Of a stretch of DNA of 64,000 nt, positions 6,795-14,993 are shown piece after piece. This stretch comes from Streptomyces longisporoflavus (GTDB taxonomy: Bacteria > Actinomycetota > Actinomycetes > Streptomycetales > Streptomycetaceae): positions 62,001 to 126,000 of the forward strand of contig NZ_BMTR01000013.1 in NCBI RefSeq assembly GCF_014649775.1, in the 5' to 3' direction. The first letter of the stretch is position 1. Each line of letters starts with the position of its first letter. The notes beneath the pieces were generated by a model. It ran no database searches. It saw only the letters and a program-made list of their open reading frames with translations, and had not been told where the DNA came from. Both the position numbers and the translations under genes were made by a program.

Positions 6795-8978
6795 ATGAGG
6801 CCACCAGACACCACCATCACACCCGCACCCGCACCCCTCTCACCGCTCGACGAAGCCCTGACCAGGGAACGCCGCTTTCACGACACCTGCCGCGCCGCCC
6901 TCACCGGCATGGTCGACGGCGCGGAGGAGCAGGTCGTCACGGGAGCGGACGTCTCCGCGTCCGGCGCCGACGCCGAAGTCCTCGGCTACCAATTCCGCAG
7001 CCACGCCAAAGCGATGCGCGAACTCCCCGAAGCCCCGCTCTTCTTCGGCCGCCTCGACTTCGCCGCCGAGGGCCCCGCCGCCGCCGAAGCCGGTGATCAC
7101 CGCGGGCAGAGCTACCACATCGGCCGCCTCCGCATCACCGAACACCCCTCCGCCCCGCCCCTCGTCGTCGACTGGCGAGCCCCCGTCTCCCGCGCCTTTT
7201 ACCAGGCAGGCGCCCGCGACCCCCAAGGCGTCGCCGTCCGCCGCCGCTTCGGCTGGGCCGCCGGCAGCAAGGGCGACTCCGCCGACCTCACCGGCCTGGA
7301 GGACGAGCCGCTGGCCGACGCCACCCCACCCGCCACGGCCACCCCACCCGCCACGGCCACGCCACCCGCCACGGCCACGCCACCCACCCCCGCCACAACT
7401 CCCACCCCCGCCACGCCCCCCACCCCGAACAGCCGCATCCTCGCCGGAGAGATCGAGCGCCCCCGCGTCGGCCCCATGCGGGACATCGCCGCCACCATCC
7501 AGCCCGAGCAGGACGACCTCGTGCGCGGCGAACTCACCGCGTCCGTCTGCGTCCAGGGCGCCCCCGGCACCGGCAAGACCGCCGTCGGCCTGCACCGTGC
7601 CGCGTACCTCCTCTACACCTACCCCCAGCGCGTGCGGCGCTCCGGACTGCTCATCCTCGGCCCCAACCGCACCTTCCTCCGCTACATCGCCGAGGTGCTC
7701 CCCTCCCTCGGCGAGACCGGCGTGCGGCAGTCCACCGTCGCCGACGAGATCGCGAGGCCCGCCGCTCCCGTGCGGGCCCTGGACGACGAGGCCGCCGCCC
7801 GCGTCAAGCACGACGCCCGGATGGCCGCCGTCCTGCGCCGCGCCCTCTACTCCCGCGTCGTGCCGCCCGTCGACCCGATCGCGGTGCCGGACGGTTCGTA
7901 CACCTGGCGGGTCGCGCTCGACGACCTGGAGCGGATCATCGCGGACGTACGCGCGGAGGAACCGCCGTACGACGTCGGGCGCGAGCGCGTGCGCACCCGT
8001 GCCGTCCGGCACATCCAGGAGCAGGCCGAGCGCCGCGCGGGCCCCGTGAACAACACCTGGTTGCAGAAGATCTCCCGCGCCCGCTCCGTGTCGGCCTTCG
8101 TCGAAGCGGCCTGGCCCAAGGTCAAGCCGGAGGAGGTGCTCGCCGCCCTGCTCGCGGACCCGGCAGCGCTCGCCGCCGCGGCCGACGGCATTCTCGACGT
8201 CGCCGAGCAGCGGGCGATCGCCTGGACCAGGCCCCCGCGCTCGTACAAGTCGGCCAAGTGGTCCGCGGCCGATCTCGTCCTGCTCGACGAGATCGCCGGG
8301 CTGCTCGAACGGCCCGAGGGATACGGCCACATCGTCGTCGACGAGGCCCAGGACCTCTCGCCGATGGAGGCCCGCGTGATCGCCCGGCGCGCGGACTTCG
8401 GCTCGCTCACCGTCCTCGGCGACCTCGCCCAGGGCACCACCCCGTGGGCCGCCCGCGACTGGCCCGGACTCCTCGCGCACCTCGGCAGGCCCGACGCCGC
8501 CGTGACCCCGCTGACCACCGGTTTCCGCGTACCGAAGGCGATCGTGGGGCTCGCCAATCACGTACTGGCCACGCTCGACGTCGACGTACCGCCCGCCCGT
8601 TCGCTGCGTACGGACGGCGAGTTGCGGATCCGGGAGGTACCAGACGTGGGCGCCGCCACCGTCGACGCGGTACGCGCCGGTCTTTCCCGCGAGGGCTCGC
8701 TCGGTGTCATCGCCGCCGACGCCGATGTCGCGGACCTGCGCGAGGCGCTCGCCGAGGCCGGTATCGACAGTGCGGGCCCGGACGACCCGGATGCCCGCGT
8801 GACGGTGCTGCCCGCGTCCCTGGCCAAGGGTCTGGAGTACGACCACGTCGTGGCCGTCGAGCCGGCGGCCATCGCGGAGGCGGAACAACGCGGGCCCAGC
8901 CGCCTGTACGTGGTCCTGACCAGGGCCGTTTCCCGGCTCGACGTACTGCACAGCCGCCCGCTGCCGTGGGAGGCGTGA
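6795..8978 (+). CDS. HelD-class UvrD-like ATPase (RNA polymerase recycling, HelR-like)
   Basis: A 727-residue superfamily-1 ATPase. It has Walker A GAPGTGKTAVGLHRAAYLLY, Walker B and motif II IVVDEAQDLSPMEARVI, and a C-terminal motif VI region ending in SRLYVVLTRAVSRL. The N-terminal block with YHIGRLRITE and VVDWRAPVSRAFYQA is characteristic of actinobacterial HelD proteins, which pull RNA polymerase off stalled complexes. Some (HelR) give rifamycin tolerance. An expanded Ala-Thr-Pro linker sits after residue 175, just before the ATPase core. The divergent TetR gene suggests induction by a small molecule. I cannot identify a rifamycin-associated element upstream, so the HelR name is left off. 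Confidence 0.85.
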   Translation: MRPPDTTITPAPAPLSPLDEALTRERRFHDTCRAALTGMVDGAEEQVVTGADVSASGADAEVLGYQFRSHAKAMRELPEAPLFFGRLDFAAEGPAAAEAGDHRGQSYHIGRLRITEHPSAPPLVVDWRAPVSRAFYQAGARDPQGVAVRRRFGWAAGSKGDSADLTGLEDEPLADATPPATATPPATATPPATATPPTPATTPTPATPPTPNSRILAGEIERPRVGPMRDIAATIQPEQDDLVRGELTASVCVQGAPGTGKTAVGLHRAAYLLYTYPQRVRRSGLLILGPNRTFLRYIAEVLPSLGETGVRQSTVADEIARPAAPVRALDDEAAARVKHDARMAAVLRRALYSRVVPPVDPIAVPDGSYTWRVALDDLERIIADVRAEEPPYDVGRERVRTRAVRHIQEQAERRAGPVNNTWLQKISRARSVSAFVEAAWPKVKPEEVLAALLADPAALAAAADGILDVAEQRAIAWTRPPRSYKSAKWSAADLVLLDEIAGLLERPEGYGHIVVDEAQDLSPMEARVIARRADFGSLTVLGDLAQGTTPWAARDWPGLLAHLGRPDAAVTPLTTGFRVPKAIVGLANHVLATLDVDVPPARSLRTDGELRIREVPDVGAATVDAVRAGLSREGSLGVIAADADVADLREALAEAGIDSAGPDDPDARVTVLPASLAKGLEYDHVVAVEPAAIAEAEQRGPSRLYVVLTRAVSRLDVLHSRPLPWEA
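7321..7392 (+). repeat. 18-bp tandem repeats coding an Ala-Thr-Pro linker
   Basis: Four successive 18-bp units based on CCACCCCACCCGCCACGG encode repeating ATPPAT. The first two units are identical, the third has one change and the fourth degenerates. They extend the linker just before the conserved Walker A region of the HelD-like ATPase, in frame. Confidence 0.9.
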
Positions 8979-9059
8979 GGGCGACCGCCCGCGAGGCGCA
9001 GTACGTGTGAGACGCGGTGCCTGCCTGCGGGGGCGGGCGGTACATGCCGTTGCAGTTAT

Positions 9060-9075
9060 ATAGCCACAGGGTTAT
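9060..9075. promoter_or_regulatory. imperfect palindrome before the ArsR gene, likely its operator
   Basis: ATAGCC and GGTTAT are inverted around 4 bp, with 5 of 6 arm positions pairing. The element ends 9 bp before the ArsR-type start codon, so bound repressor would cover the promoter. ATAACC-type palindromes are usual for ArsR regulators paired with SRPBCC genes. Confidence 0.5.
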
Positions 9076-9084
9076 GTTCGGAGC

Positions 9085-9399
9085 ATGCCCATACCGTTCG
9101 ACGTCCTCGCCGAGCCCAGCCGCCGGAAGATCCTCGACCTGCTGCTCGAACGACCCCACAGGGTCGGCGAGCTCACCGAGCGGCTCGGTCTGAGCCAGCC
9201 CGGCACGTCCAAGCATCTGCGGGTCCTGCGAGACGCGGGACTCGTGCGGGTGCGGCAGGACGCGCAGCGCCGCTGGTACGAGCTGCGGCCCGAGCCCCTC
9301 GCCGAGCTCGACGCATGGCTTGCCCACTACCGGCACCTGTGGTCGGGTCGGCTCGACGCCCTCGAACGGCACCTCGACGTCATGGACGGTGAGTCCTGA
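9085..9399 (+). CDS. ArsR-family winged-helix regulator
   Basis: A 104-residue protein that is almost entirely one winged helix: DVLAEPSRRKILDLLLERPHRVGEL, then TERLGLSQPGTSKHLRVLRDAGLV, the recognition helix, then a wing ending RWYELRPEPLAELDAWL. No cysteine metal-binding motif is present, so it is not an arsenic or zinc sensor. It belongs to the group encoded next to SRPBCC-domain proteins. It lies 29 bp before such a gene on the same strand and probably represses the pair through the palindrome upstream. Confidence 0.92.
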   Translation: MPIPFDVLAEPSRRKILDLLLERPHRVGELTERLGLSQPGTSKHLRVLRDAGLVRVRQDAQRRWYELRPEPLAELDAWLAHYRHLWSGRLDALERHLDVMDGES

Positions 9400-9428
9400 T
9401 GAACGATGACCTTGGACGGTGACTCCTC

Positions 9429-10286
9429 ATGAACCCGCACTCCGACACCCTCGGCCCCGACGAGGAAGGCGACCGCAGCGTCCTGCGGATGGAGCGCCGC
9501 CTCGCGCACCCGCCCGCCAAGGTCTGGGCCGCGATCACCCGGCCGGAGCACCTCGCCCAGTGGTTTCCCTCCGAGGTGACCCTCGAACTGCGGCCCGGCG
9601 GCGAGATGGGCTTCCACTTCCCCGGCGACGAGGGCCCCGGCATGACCGGTGAGGTCACCGACGTCGACGAGCCGCGCCTCTTCGCCTTCAGCTGGGGCGA
9701 GGACCACCTGCGCTGGGAGATCACCCCGGACGGCCCCGACGGGCACGGCTCGCTGCTCACGCTCGTCCACACCTTCGGCGACCGCTTCGGCGCCCCGAGC
9801 TTCGCCGCGGGCTGGCAGCTGTGCATCTCGGCGCTCGGCCAGTTCCTGGACGGCGGCCGGGCCGAGGTGAGCCGGGACGCGGGCGAGCTGCACGAGGCGT
9901 ACCTGGAGCAGTTCGACCTGGGCCACGGCGAGGTGGTCGACGACGGCATCCGCTTCGAGCGGCAGCTCGTGCGGCCCGCGGGCGCGGTGTGGGCCGTCCT
10001 GTGCGCGGACGAGGTGCCGCTGGCGGGCGACACCGCACCCGACGGGTTCCTGGCGGACGGCGTCTCCGCGGGGCCGGTCACCGTGCTGCGGGAGCCGGTG
10101 GAACTCGCGTACACCGTGCATCCCAAGGGCGAGGTGCGCTGGCAGCTGGGCGAGGGGACGGGCTACGGCACCCGGCTCGTCCTCACGCAGACCGGCCCCT
10201 TCGACGACGCGGCTGCGGCGGACGCGGCGCTTTCCGCGTGGCATGCGCGCATCGAGCGCCTCGCGGGGCAGCTCCTGGAGGGCTGA
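9429..10286 (+). CDS. SRPBCC / AHSA1-like domain protein
   Basis: A 285-residue protein whose first half is an AHSA1-type SRPBCC domain: VLRMERRLAHPPAKVWAAITRPEHLAQWFP, then the LRPGGEMGFHF and TEV-type strands. The second half (from about residue 165) looks like a second, weaker copy: IRFERQLVRPAGAVWAVL. SRPBCC folds make a deep hydrophobic pocket for small ligands. The partner ArsR regulator lies just upstream, a widespread pairing whose ligand is generally unknown. Function beyond ligand binding cannot be stated. Confidence 0.85.
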   Translation: MNPHSDTLGPDEEGDRSVLRMERRLAHPPAKVWAAITRPEHLAQWFPSEVTLELRPGGEMGFHFPGDEGPGMTGEVTDVDEPRLFAFSWGEDHLRWEITPDGPDGHGSLLTLVHTFGDRFGAPSFAAGWQLCISALGQFLDGGRAEVSRDAGELHEAYLEQFDLGHGEVVDDGIRFERQLVRPAGAVWAVLCADEVPLAGDTAPDGFLADGVSAGPVTVLREPVELAYTVHPKGEVRWQLGEGTGYGTRLVLTQTGPFDDAAAADAALSAWHARIERLAGQLLEG

Positions 10287-10306
10287 TGCCGTAGCGGCCG
10301 GGCCCC

Positions 10307-11779
10307 TCAGTCGTCGAGTACGGCCTCCATGACCGCCTTCGCGATCGGCGCCCCGAGCTTTCCGCCGGCGATCTCGGAGCGCGGGATGTTCATGTCCTTC
10401 GGGTCGACGAACACCGCGACGGCGACCGGCGACGCGTCGTCCTGCTTGGCGTACGAGACGAACCAGGCGTACGGCCGCTCGTCGTTGACGTTCGAGCCGT
10501 GCTGGGCGGTTCCGGTCTTGCCGCCGACCGTGACGCCCTCGATCTTGGCCTTGCTCGCCGTGCCTTCGTCGACGGTGTGTTCCATCATCTCCTGCACCTT
10601 GCCCGCGGTGTCCTCGGAGACGGCCTGGCTGAGCTCCTGCGGCTTGCCCGTCTCGATCGTCGAGAGGTCGGGGCCGCGCAACTCCTCGACCAGGTAGGGC
10701 TTCATCACCTTGCCGTCGTTGGCGAGGCCCGCCGTGACCATCGCCATCTGGAGCGGCGTGGTGGTCAGGCTGCCCTGGCCCATGCCGGTCAGCGCGGTCT
10801 GCGGCTTGTCGAGGCCGTCCGGGTAGCTGCTGGCCGACGAGCGCACGGGGATGAACTGCTGCTTGTTGAAACCGAACTTCTCCGCAGTCTCGCGCATGTC
10901 GTCGTCGCCGACCTTGAGCGCGGCGTCGAGGAAGACGTTGTTGCACGACCACTGCATGCCGACCTTCAGGGAGGCTTTGTCGCAGGGGGCGCCGGGCACG
11001 TCGTTGCCGATCGTCGTCGAGCTGAGCGGCAGTTTGTAGGGGGCCTTGGCGCCGGTCGGCTCGTCGATGTCGTCGACCACGCCGTGTTCCAGGGCGGCTG
11101 CCGCCGTGAGGATCTTGAAGGTGGATCCGGGCGGATAGATCTCGCGCAGCGCCCGGTTGGAGAGCGGCTTGTCCTTGTTCTTGCTGAGCCTCGTGAACTC
11201 CTTGCCCTCCTTCTGGGAGATCCCGGCGAAGGCGGAAGGGTCATACGAGGGTGTGCTCGCCATGGCGAGCACCTTCCCGGAGCGCGGGTCGAGCGCGACG
11301 ACCGCGCCCCGGGCGTCGAGGTCCACCAGGCCTTGGTAAGCGGCCTTCTGGGCCTTCGGATTGATGGTCGTGACGACGTCGCCGCCCTGGCGCTTCTCGC
11401 CGGTCAGCATGTCCAGGGTGCGCTTGATGAAGAGGCGGTCGTCGTCGCCGCTGAGCACGTCGTTCTCGACGCCCTCAAGGAAGGTGGCGCCCTGGGCCTG
11501 GGAGAAGTAGCCGGTGACCGGCGCGTACATGGGGCCTTCCTTGAAGACCCGCTGGTACTTGAAGTCCGTGCCGCTGACTTCCTTCGAGCCGGTGATCGAC
11601 TTGCCGCCCACGATGATGTCGCCGCGGGGGTGGGAGAAGGCCTCGATCTGGACGCGGCGGTTCTTCTCGTCCTTCGCGAGGGACTCGCTCTGCGCGAACT
11701 GCACCCAGTTCGCGCGCAGGAGCAGGGCGAGCGTGAGCACCCCGCAGAAGACGGCGACGCGGCGCAGCGGCCTGTTCAT
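10307..11779 (-). CDS. penicillin-binding protein, class B transpeptidase (PbpA type)
   Basis: A 490-residue bitopic protein. One N-terminal membrane helix (VAVFCGVLTLALLLRANWVQF) anchors an extracytoplasmic domain. The transpeptidase motifs are intact: STFK with the acylated serine near residue 219, SCN near 278-280 and KTGT near 421-424. The length and the short non-catalytic domain match the PbpA/PBP2 subfamily of actinobacteria, which crosslinks peptidoglycan and is the target of beta-lactams. Streptomyces have several paralogues. It stands alone here, away from a rodA/ftsW partner, so it is probably an accessory paralogue of the main pbpA. Confidence 0.9.
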   Translation of the reverse strand: MNRPLRRVAVFCGVLTLALLLRANWVQFAQSESLAKDEKNRRVQIEAFSHPRGDIIVGGKSITGSKEVSGTDFKYQRVFKEGPMYAPVTGYFSQAQGATFLEGVENDVLSGDDDRLFIKRTLDMLTGEKRQGGDVVTTINPKAQKAAYQGLVDLDARGAVVALDPRSGKVLAMASTPSYDPSAFAGISQKEGKEFTRLSKNKDKPLSNRALREIYPPGSTFKILTAAAALEHGVVDDIDEPTGAKAPYKLPLSSTTIGNDVPGAPCDKASLKVGMQWSCNNVFLDAALKVGDDDMRETAEKFGFNKQQFIPVRSSASSYPDGLDKPQTALTGMGQGSLTTTPLQMAMVTAGLANDGKVMKPYLVEELRGPDLSTIETGKPQELSQAVSEDTAGKVQEMMEHTVDEGTASKAKIEGVTVGGKTGTAQHGSNVNDERPYAWFVSYAKQDDASPVAVAVFVDPKDMNIPRSEIAGGKLGAPIAKAVMEAVLDD

Positions 11780-11870
11780 ACGGTCCCCCCAAGGCCCGTG
11801 ACTCCAGCATGTGATGTGGGTTCATCATGCGCACGTATTTACGGATCTCGCCCACGTTGTTGCCGAATGG

Positions 11871-12788
11871 TCACACGGCGGCACCGTTCCGCGACGCTTT
11901 ACGGAGGACTTCGATCACGCTCGCATAGCTGTCGGAGCCGTGACCGGCGGCGCTCGCCCGCTCCATGGTCGCCTTGAGGAGTTCCGGCAGCGCGTTGTCG
12001 ACGCCGCGGTCGGCCGCCGCGTGGATGAGGTGGTCGATCGCCGCGATCTGTACGTCGACGGTGGCGTCGTCGCCCGGATAGCGACCGGCGTCCACCTGGG
12101 GGGCGTAGGTGCCGAGGAACCCGGCTACCGCGTTCGTCAGCCAGCGGATGGCGACGGCCGTGAAGTCGGCGGCCTTCGTCGCGTCGCCGGCGACCACGGC
12201 CGTGCCGTGCAGCCAGCCGGTGAACGCGGCCCACATCAGGCCGAGCAGGGCCACGTCGTAGAGCGAGGCGCGGCCGGGCTCCGCGCCCAGGTACAGCGGG
12301 TCACCGAGTGCGGCGAGGGCGGGGCGGTGCGCTTCGAAGACGTCGGCCGAGCCGCTGTAGAGGAACATCATCTCCGGGTTCCCGACCCCCGGCGGCGTGG
12401 TCATGATCGCTCCGTCGAGATAGCCGAGACCCAGCGCACGGGCCCTGGCCGCCGCCTCGTCGGCCTGCTCCGGGGCGCCTGACGTGAGGTTGACCAGGGC
12501 CTTTCCCGCCAGGGGCCCGGCGGCGTCCATGACTGCGTACAGGGCGTCGTAGTCCAAGACGCAGGCGATGATCAACGAACTGGCGGCGACGGCTTCCCCG
12601 GGAGTCGCGGCGACGACGGCGCCCCGGTCGGCGAAGGGCTTTGCCTTGGCGGCGGAACGGTTCCAGACGGTGGTGGGGTGCCCCTGCTCCAGGAGGGTGG
12701 CGGCGAGGGCGGAGCCCATGTTGCCGAGGCCGATGACGGTGACGGGGGTCTTCTCTGAGGTCTTCTTTGTGCGCTCTGTGCTGCTCAT
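11871..12788 (-). CDS. NAD(P)-dependent oxidoreductase, 6PGDH/imine-reductase-like
   Basis: ATG at 12788 (MSSTERTKK) is preferred; the longer frame reads into the shared promoter with GlxA. The protein is about 305 residues: an N-terminal Rossmann domain with VIGLGNMGSALAATLLEQG, then a catalytic 6PGDH-like helical domain. The NRSAAKA after strand beta-2 suggests NADPH preference. It resembles hydroxyisobutyrate dehydrogenase and imine reductases of the IRED group; the substrate cannot be fixed. It is divergent from a GlxA-type AraC regulator 109 bp away, which is likely to control it. Confidence 0.85.
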   Translation of the reverse strand: MSSTERTKKTSEKTPVTVIGLGNMGSALAATLLEQGHPTTVWNRSAAKAKPFADRGAVVAATPGEAVAASSLIIACVLDYDALYAVMDAAGPLAGKALVNLTSGAPEQADEAAARARALGLGYLDGAIMTTPPGVGNPEMMFLYSGSADVFEAHRPALAALGDPLYLGAEPGRASLYDVALLGLMWAAFTGWLHGTAVVAGDATKAADFTAVAIRWLTNAVAGFLGTYAPQVDAGRYPGDDATVDVQIAAIDHLIHAAADRGVDNALPELLKATMERASAAGHGSDSYASVIEVLRKASRNGAAV

Positions 12789-12897
12789 GCCCCCACGCTC
12801 GCAGCGGGCGGCGGCGCCGGACAGTGACAGGGGTGACGGCGGCCACCAAATTCCTGCCACGCCCCGACGGGTCGCCGCCGCGGCTTAGTCTCACCGC

Positions 12898-13920
12898 ATG
12901 AGCGCTGGTTCCGTGGCCCTGGTCGTGTCCGGGGAGATAGCGATCCCGTCGTGGGATCTGTACGAACTGAGCATCCCCTGCACGGTGTTCGGGAAGCCGC
13001 AGCCGGACCTGTCGGAGCGGTGGTACGACTTCCGGCTGTGCGGGACCGCGTACGGGAACGGGGGCGGGGACGGGGGCGGGGTCGGCGGCGATAGCGGGGG
13101 AGAGGCCGCCTTCGGCATGACGGTGCGCACCCCGTACGGCCTGGACGACCTCGTCGGGGCGGACACGGTCATCGTCACGTCGGTGCCGGACGCCTGCGTG
13201 GAGGAGGGCCGCCCGCTGCCGGAGGGGCTTGCTGCCGCCCTGCGCCGCGCGTACGACGCGGGGGCCCGCATGGTCTCCCTGTGCACCGGCGCCTTCGCGC
13301 TCGCCGAAGCGGGGCTGCTCGACGGCCGCCGGGCCACCGCGCACTGGATGCACACGGCTCAACTGGCCGCGCGCTACCCGAAGGTGGAGGTCGACGACTC
13401 CGTCCTGTACGTGGACGACGGCGACGTCCTGACCAGCGCGGGCGTCAGCGCGGGCCTCGACCTGTGCCTGCATCTGGTCCGCCGCGATCTGGGCGCGCAC
13501 GTCGCCAACCAACTGGCCCGCCGCATGGTCGTGCCGGCGCACCGGCCCGGCGGCCAGGCCCAGTTCATCGACCTCTCCGTGCCCGCGACGGACGACGAGG
13601 GCCTCGGTCCCGTACTCGACTGGGCGCGCGCACGTCTCGACCGCCCCCTGACGGTCGACGACCTGGCCCGCCGGGCGGCGATGAGCCCGCGCACCCTCTA
13701 CCGCCGCCTCCAGGCCGCCACCGGCACGACCCCGCTCCAGTGGCTCCTGAACCAGCGCCTCGCCCGCGCCCAGAGCCTCCTCGAAGCGACGGCCGCCCCG
13801 ATCGACAAGATCGCCGAACTGAGCGGCCTCGGCACGGCCAACAACCTCCGCCACCACTTCCTCAAGCAGGTGGGAGTCTCACCGGGGGACTACCGCCGGG
13901 CGTTCGGCCAAGCCGGGTAG
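12898..13920 (+). CDS. GlxA-family AraC-type transcriptional regulator
   Basis: A 340-residue regulator with two parts. The N-terminal 200 residues form a DJ-1/PfpI-like domain with the elbow region VSLCTGAFALAEAGLLDGRRATAHW; a cysteine sits where the class I amidotransferase nucleophile would be, but these domains are usually non-catalytic ligand sensors. The C-terminal 100 residues are an AraC double HTH: TVDDLARRAAMSPRTLYRRLQ, then IDKIAELSGLGTANNLRHHF. A glycine-rich insertion (GNGGGDGGGVGGDSGG) is unusual. It probably activates or represses the divergent oxidoreductase gene. Confidence 0.92.
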   Translation: MSAGSVALVVSGEIAIPSWDLYELSIPCTVFGKPQPDLSERWYDFRLCGTAYGNGGGDGGGVGGDSGGEAAFGMTVRTPYGLDDLVGADTVIVTSVPDACVEEGRPLPEGLAAALRRAYDAGARMVSLCTGAFALAEAGLLDGRRATAHWMHTAQLAARYPKVEVDDSVLYVDDGDVLTSAGVSAGLDLCLHLVRRDLGAHVANQLARRMVVPAHRPGGQAQFIDLSVPATDDEGLGPVLDWARARLDRPLTVDDLARRAAMSPRTLYRRLQAATGTTPLQWLLNQRLARAQSLLEATAAPIDKIAELSGLGTANNLRHHFLKQVGVSPGDYRRAFGQAG

Positions 13921-13978
13921 GCCGCCCGGCGCGCGTCGTGCCCGCCGCTGCTTCTGGGCTGCTCTGGGCTGCTGTGGG

Positions 13979-14395
13979 CTACTTCTGGCGCGGCTGGTTG
14001 AAGCGCAGCATGTTTCCGGACGGGTCGCGGAAGGCGCAGTCGCGGACGCCGTACGGCTGGTCCATCGGCTCCTGCAGCACCTCGCCGCCCGCGGCGCGGA
14101 TCCGCTCGAAGGTGACGTCGACGTCGGTGCTGCGGAAGATGACGCCGCGCAGCATGCCCTTGGCGAGAAGCTCCGCCGCCGCCTGCCGGTCGGCGTCCGA
14201 CGCGTTCGGGTCGGCGAGCGGCGGTTCGAGGACGATCTCGACGTCCGGCTGCGAGGGCGAGGCGACGGTCACCCAGCGCATGCCCTCGAATCCCACGTCG
14301 TTGCGCACTTCGAGGCCGAGCACGTCGCGGTAGAAGGCGAGCGCCTTGTCGTGGTCGTCGACGGCGATGAAGCACTGGGAGAGGTTGATTTCCAT
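13979..14395 (-). CDS. VOC-family (glyoxalase/bleomycin-resistance-like) protein
   Basis: A 138-residue protein with the two beta-alpha-beta-beta-beta modules of the vicinal oxygen chelate fold: an N-terminal SQCFIAVDDHDKALAFYRDVLGLEV and a C-terminal CAFRDPSGNMLRFNQP. This fold covers glyoxalases, dioxygenases and drug-binding proteins, so the substrate is open. It starts 10 bp after the stop of the AraC-family gene, so the two form an operon with the regulator first. Confidence 0.88.
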   Translation of the reverse strand: MEINLSQCFIAVDDHDKALAFYRDVLGLEVRNDVGFEGMRWVTVASPSQPDVEIVLEPPLADPNASDADRQAAAELLAKGMLRGVIFRSTDVDVTFERIRAAGGEVLQEPMDQPYGVRDCAFRDPSGNMLRFNQPRQK

Positions 14396-14405
14396 GCGTA
14401 CGACG

Positions 14406-14837
14406 CTACGTACCCGTGCCGGGTTTCGCTTCTCCGTTCCTGACCGGCCTCGTACGGGTTTTCGCGACGCAGGCCGGGATGGCGGCGCCGTGCTCGTGGT
14501 CGCGGGCCCGGTACGCGCTCGGGCTCTCGCCGACCAGCTCGGTGAACCGTGAGCTGAAGGAGCCGAGGGACGTACAGCCCACCGCCATGCAGACGTCGGT
14601 CACCGACAAATCGCCGCGCCGCAGCAGCGCCTTGGCCCGCTCGATCCGGCGGGTCATGAGATAGCTGTACGGGGTCTCTCCGTAGGCGGCGCGGAAGCTG
14701 CGCGAGAAGTGGCCCGGCGACATGAGGGCTGCCTTGGCGAGAGCCGGGACGTCCAGGGGCTCCGCGTAGTCACGGTCCATCCGGTCACGGGCCTGACGGA
14801 GCCGGACGAGGTCGGAGAGAGACGGAGACGCAGCCAC
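14406..14837 (-). CDS. AraC-family regulator, DNA-binding domain only
   Basis: A 143-residue protein containing only an AraC double HTH: PLDVPALAKAALMSPGHFSRSFRAAYGETPYSYLMTRRIERAKALL, then SVTDVCMAVGCTSLGSFSSRFTELVG. There is no sensor domain, as in MarA or SoxS, but a basic tail follows. The GTG start is at 14837. It is the first gene of a two-gene operon with a VOC protein, a common actinobacterial pair. The 10-bp repeats in the upstream gap are candidate binding sites. Confidence 0.88.
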   Translation of the reverse strand: MAASPSLSDLVRLRQARDRMDRDYAEPLDVPALAKAALMSPGHFSRSFRAAYGETPYSYLMTRRIERAKALLRRGDLSVTDVCMAVGCTSLGSFSSRFTELVGESPSAYRARDHEHGAAIPACVAKTRTRPVRNGEAKPGTGT

Positions 14838-14900
14838 ACCGCCACGTTACCCAGCGCGGCGGCACGGCGGCGCGTCGGCGCGAAGTCGTCCGACTCGGAG

Positions 14901-14930
14901 GCGATCAGTGGCGATCAGAGACGATCAGTG
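14901..14930. repeat. three 10-bp direct repeats in the araC/xre intergenic region
   Basis: GCGATCAGTG, GCGATCAGAG and ACGATCAGTG follow without gaps. The unit length is close to one DNA turn, so a bound protein would array on one face. They lie between a leftward AraC-family operon and a rightward XRE gene. Confidence 0.7.
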
Positions 14931-14943
14931 GCGTAGCGCACTT

Positions 14944-14963
14944 TTGCAAGCAGGCGCTTGCAA
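14944..14963. promoter_or_regulatory. perfect inverted repeat TTGCAAG/CTTGCAA, likely operator
   Basis: Seven-base arms TTGCAAG and CTTGCAA flank 6 bp. The element is 30 bp upstream of the XRE-family start, overlapping the expected -35/-10 region. It is a good candidate for autoregulation by the XRE protein, though AraC or LacI-type factors could also use it. Confidence 0.6.
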
Positions 14964-14993
14964 TAGTTAGCACGGGGCAGGCAGTATCGACGC

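Noticed and set aside
6840..8951. Open frame of about 700 residues on the minus strand opposite the HelD-like gene
   Set aside because: Mirror of a high-GC gene: Gly/Val/Arg-rich translation, no domain, and the plus-strand product has clear motifs.
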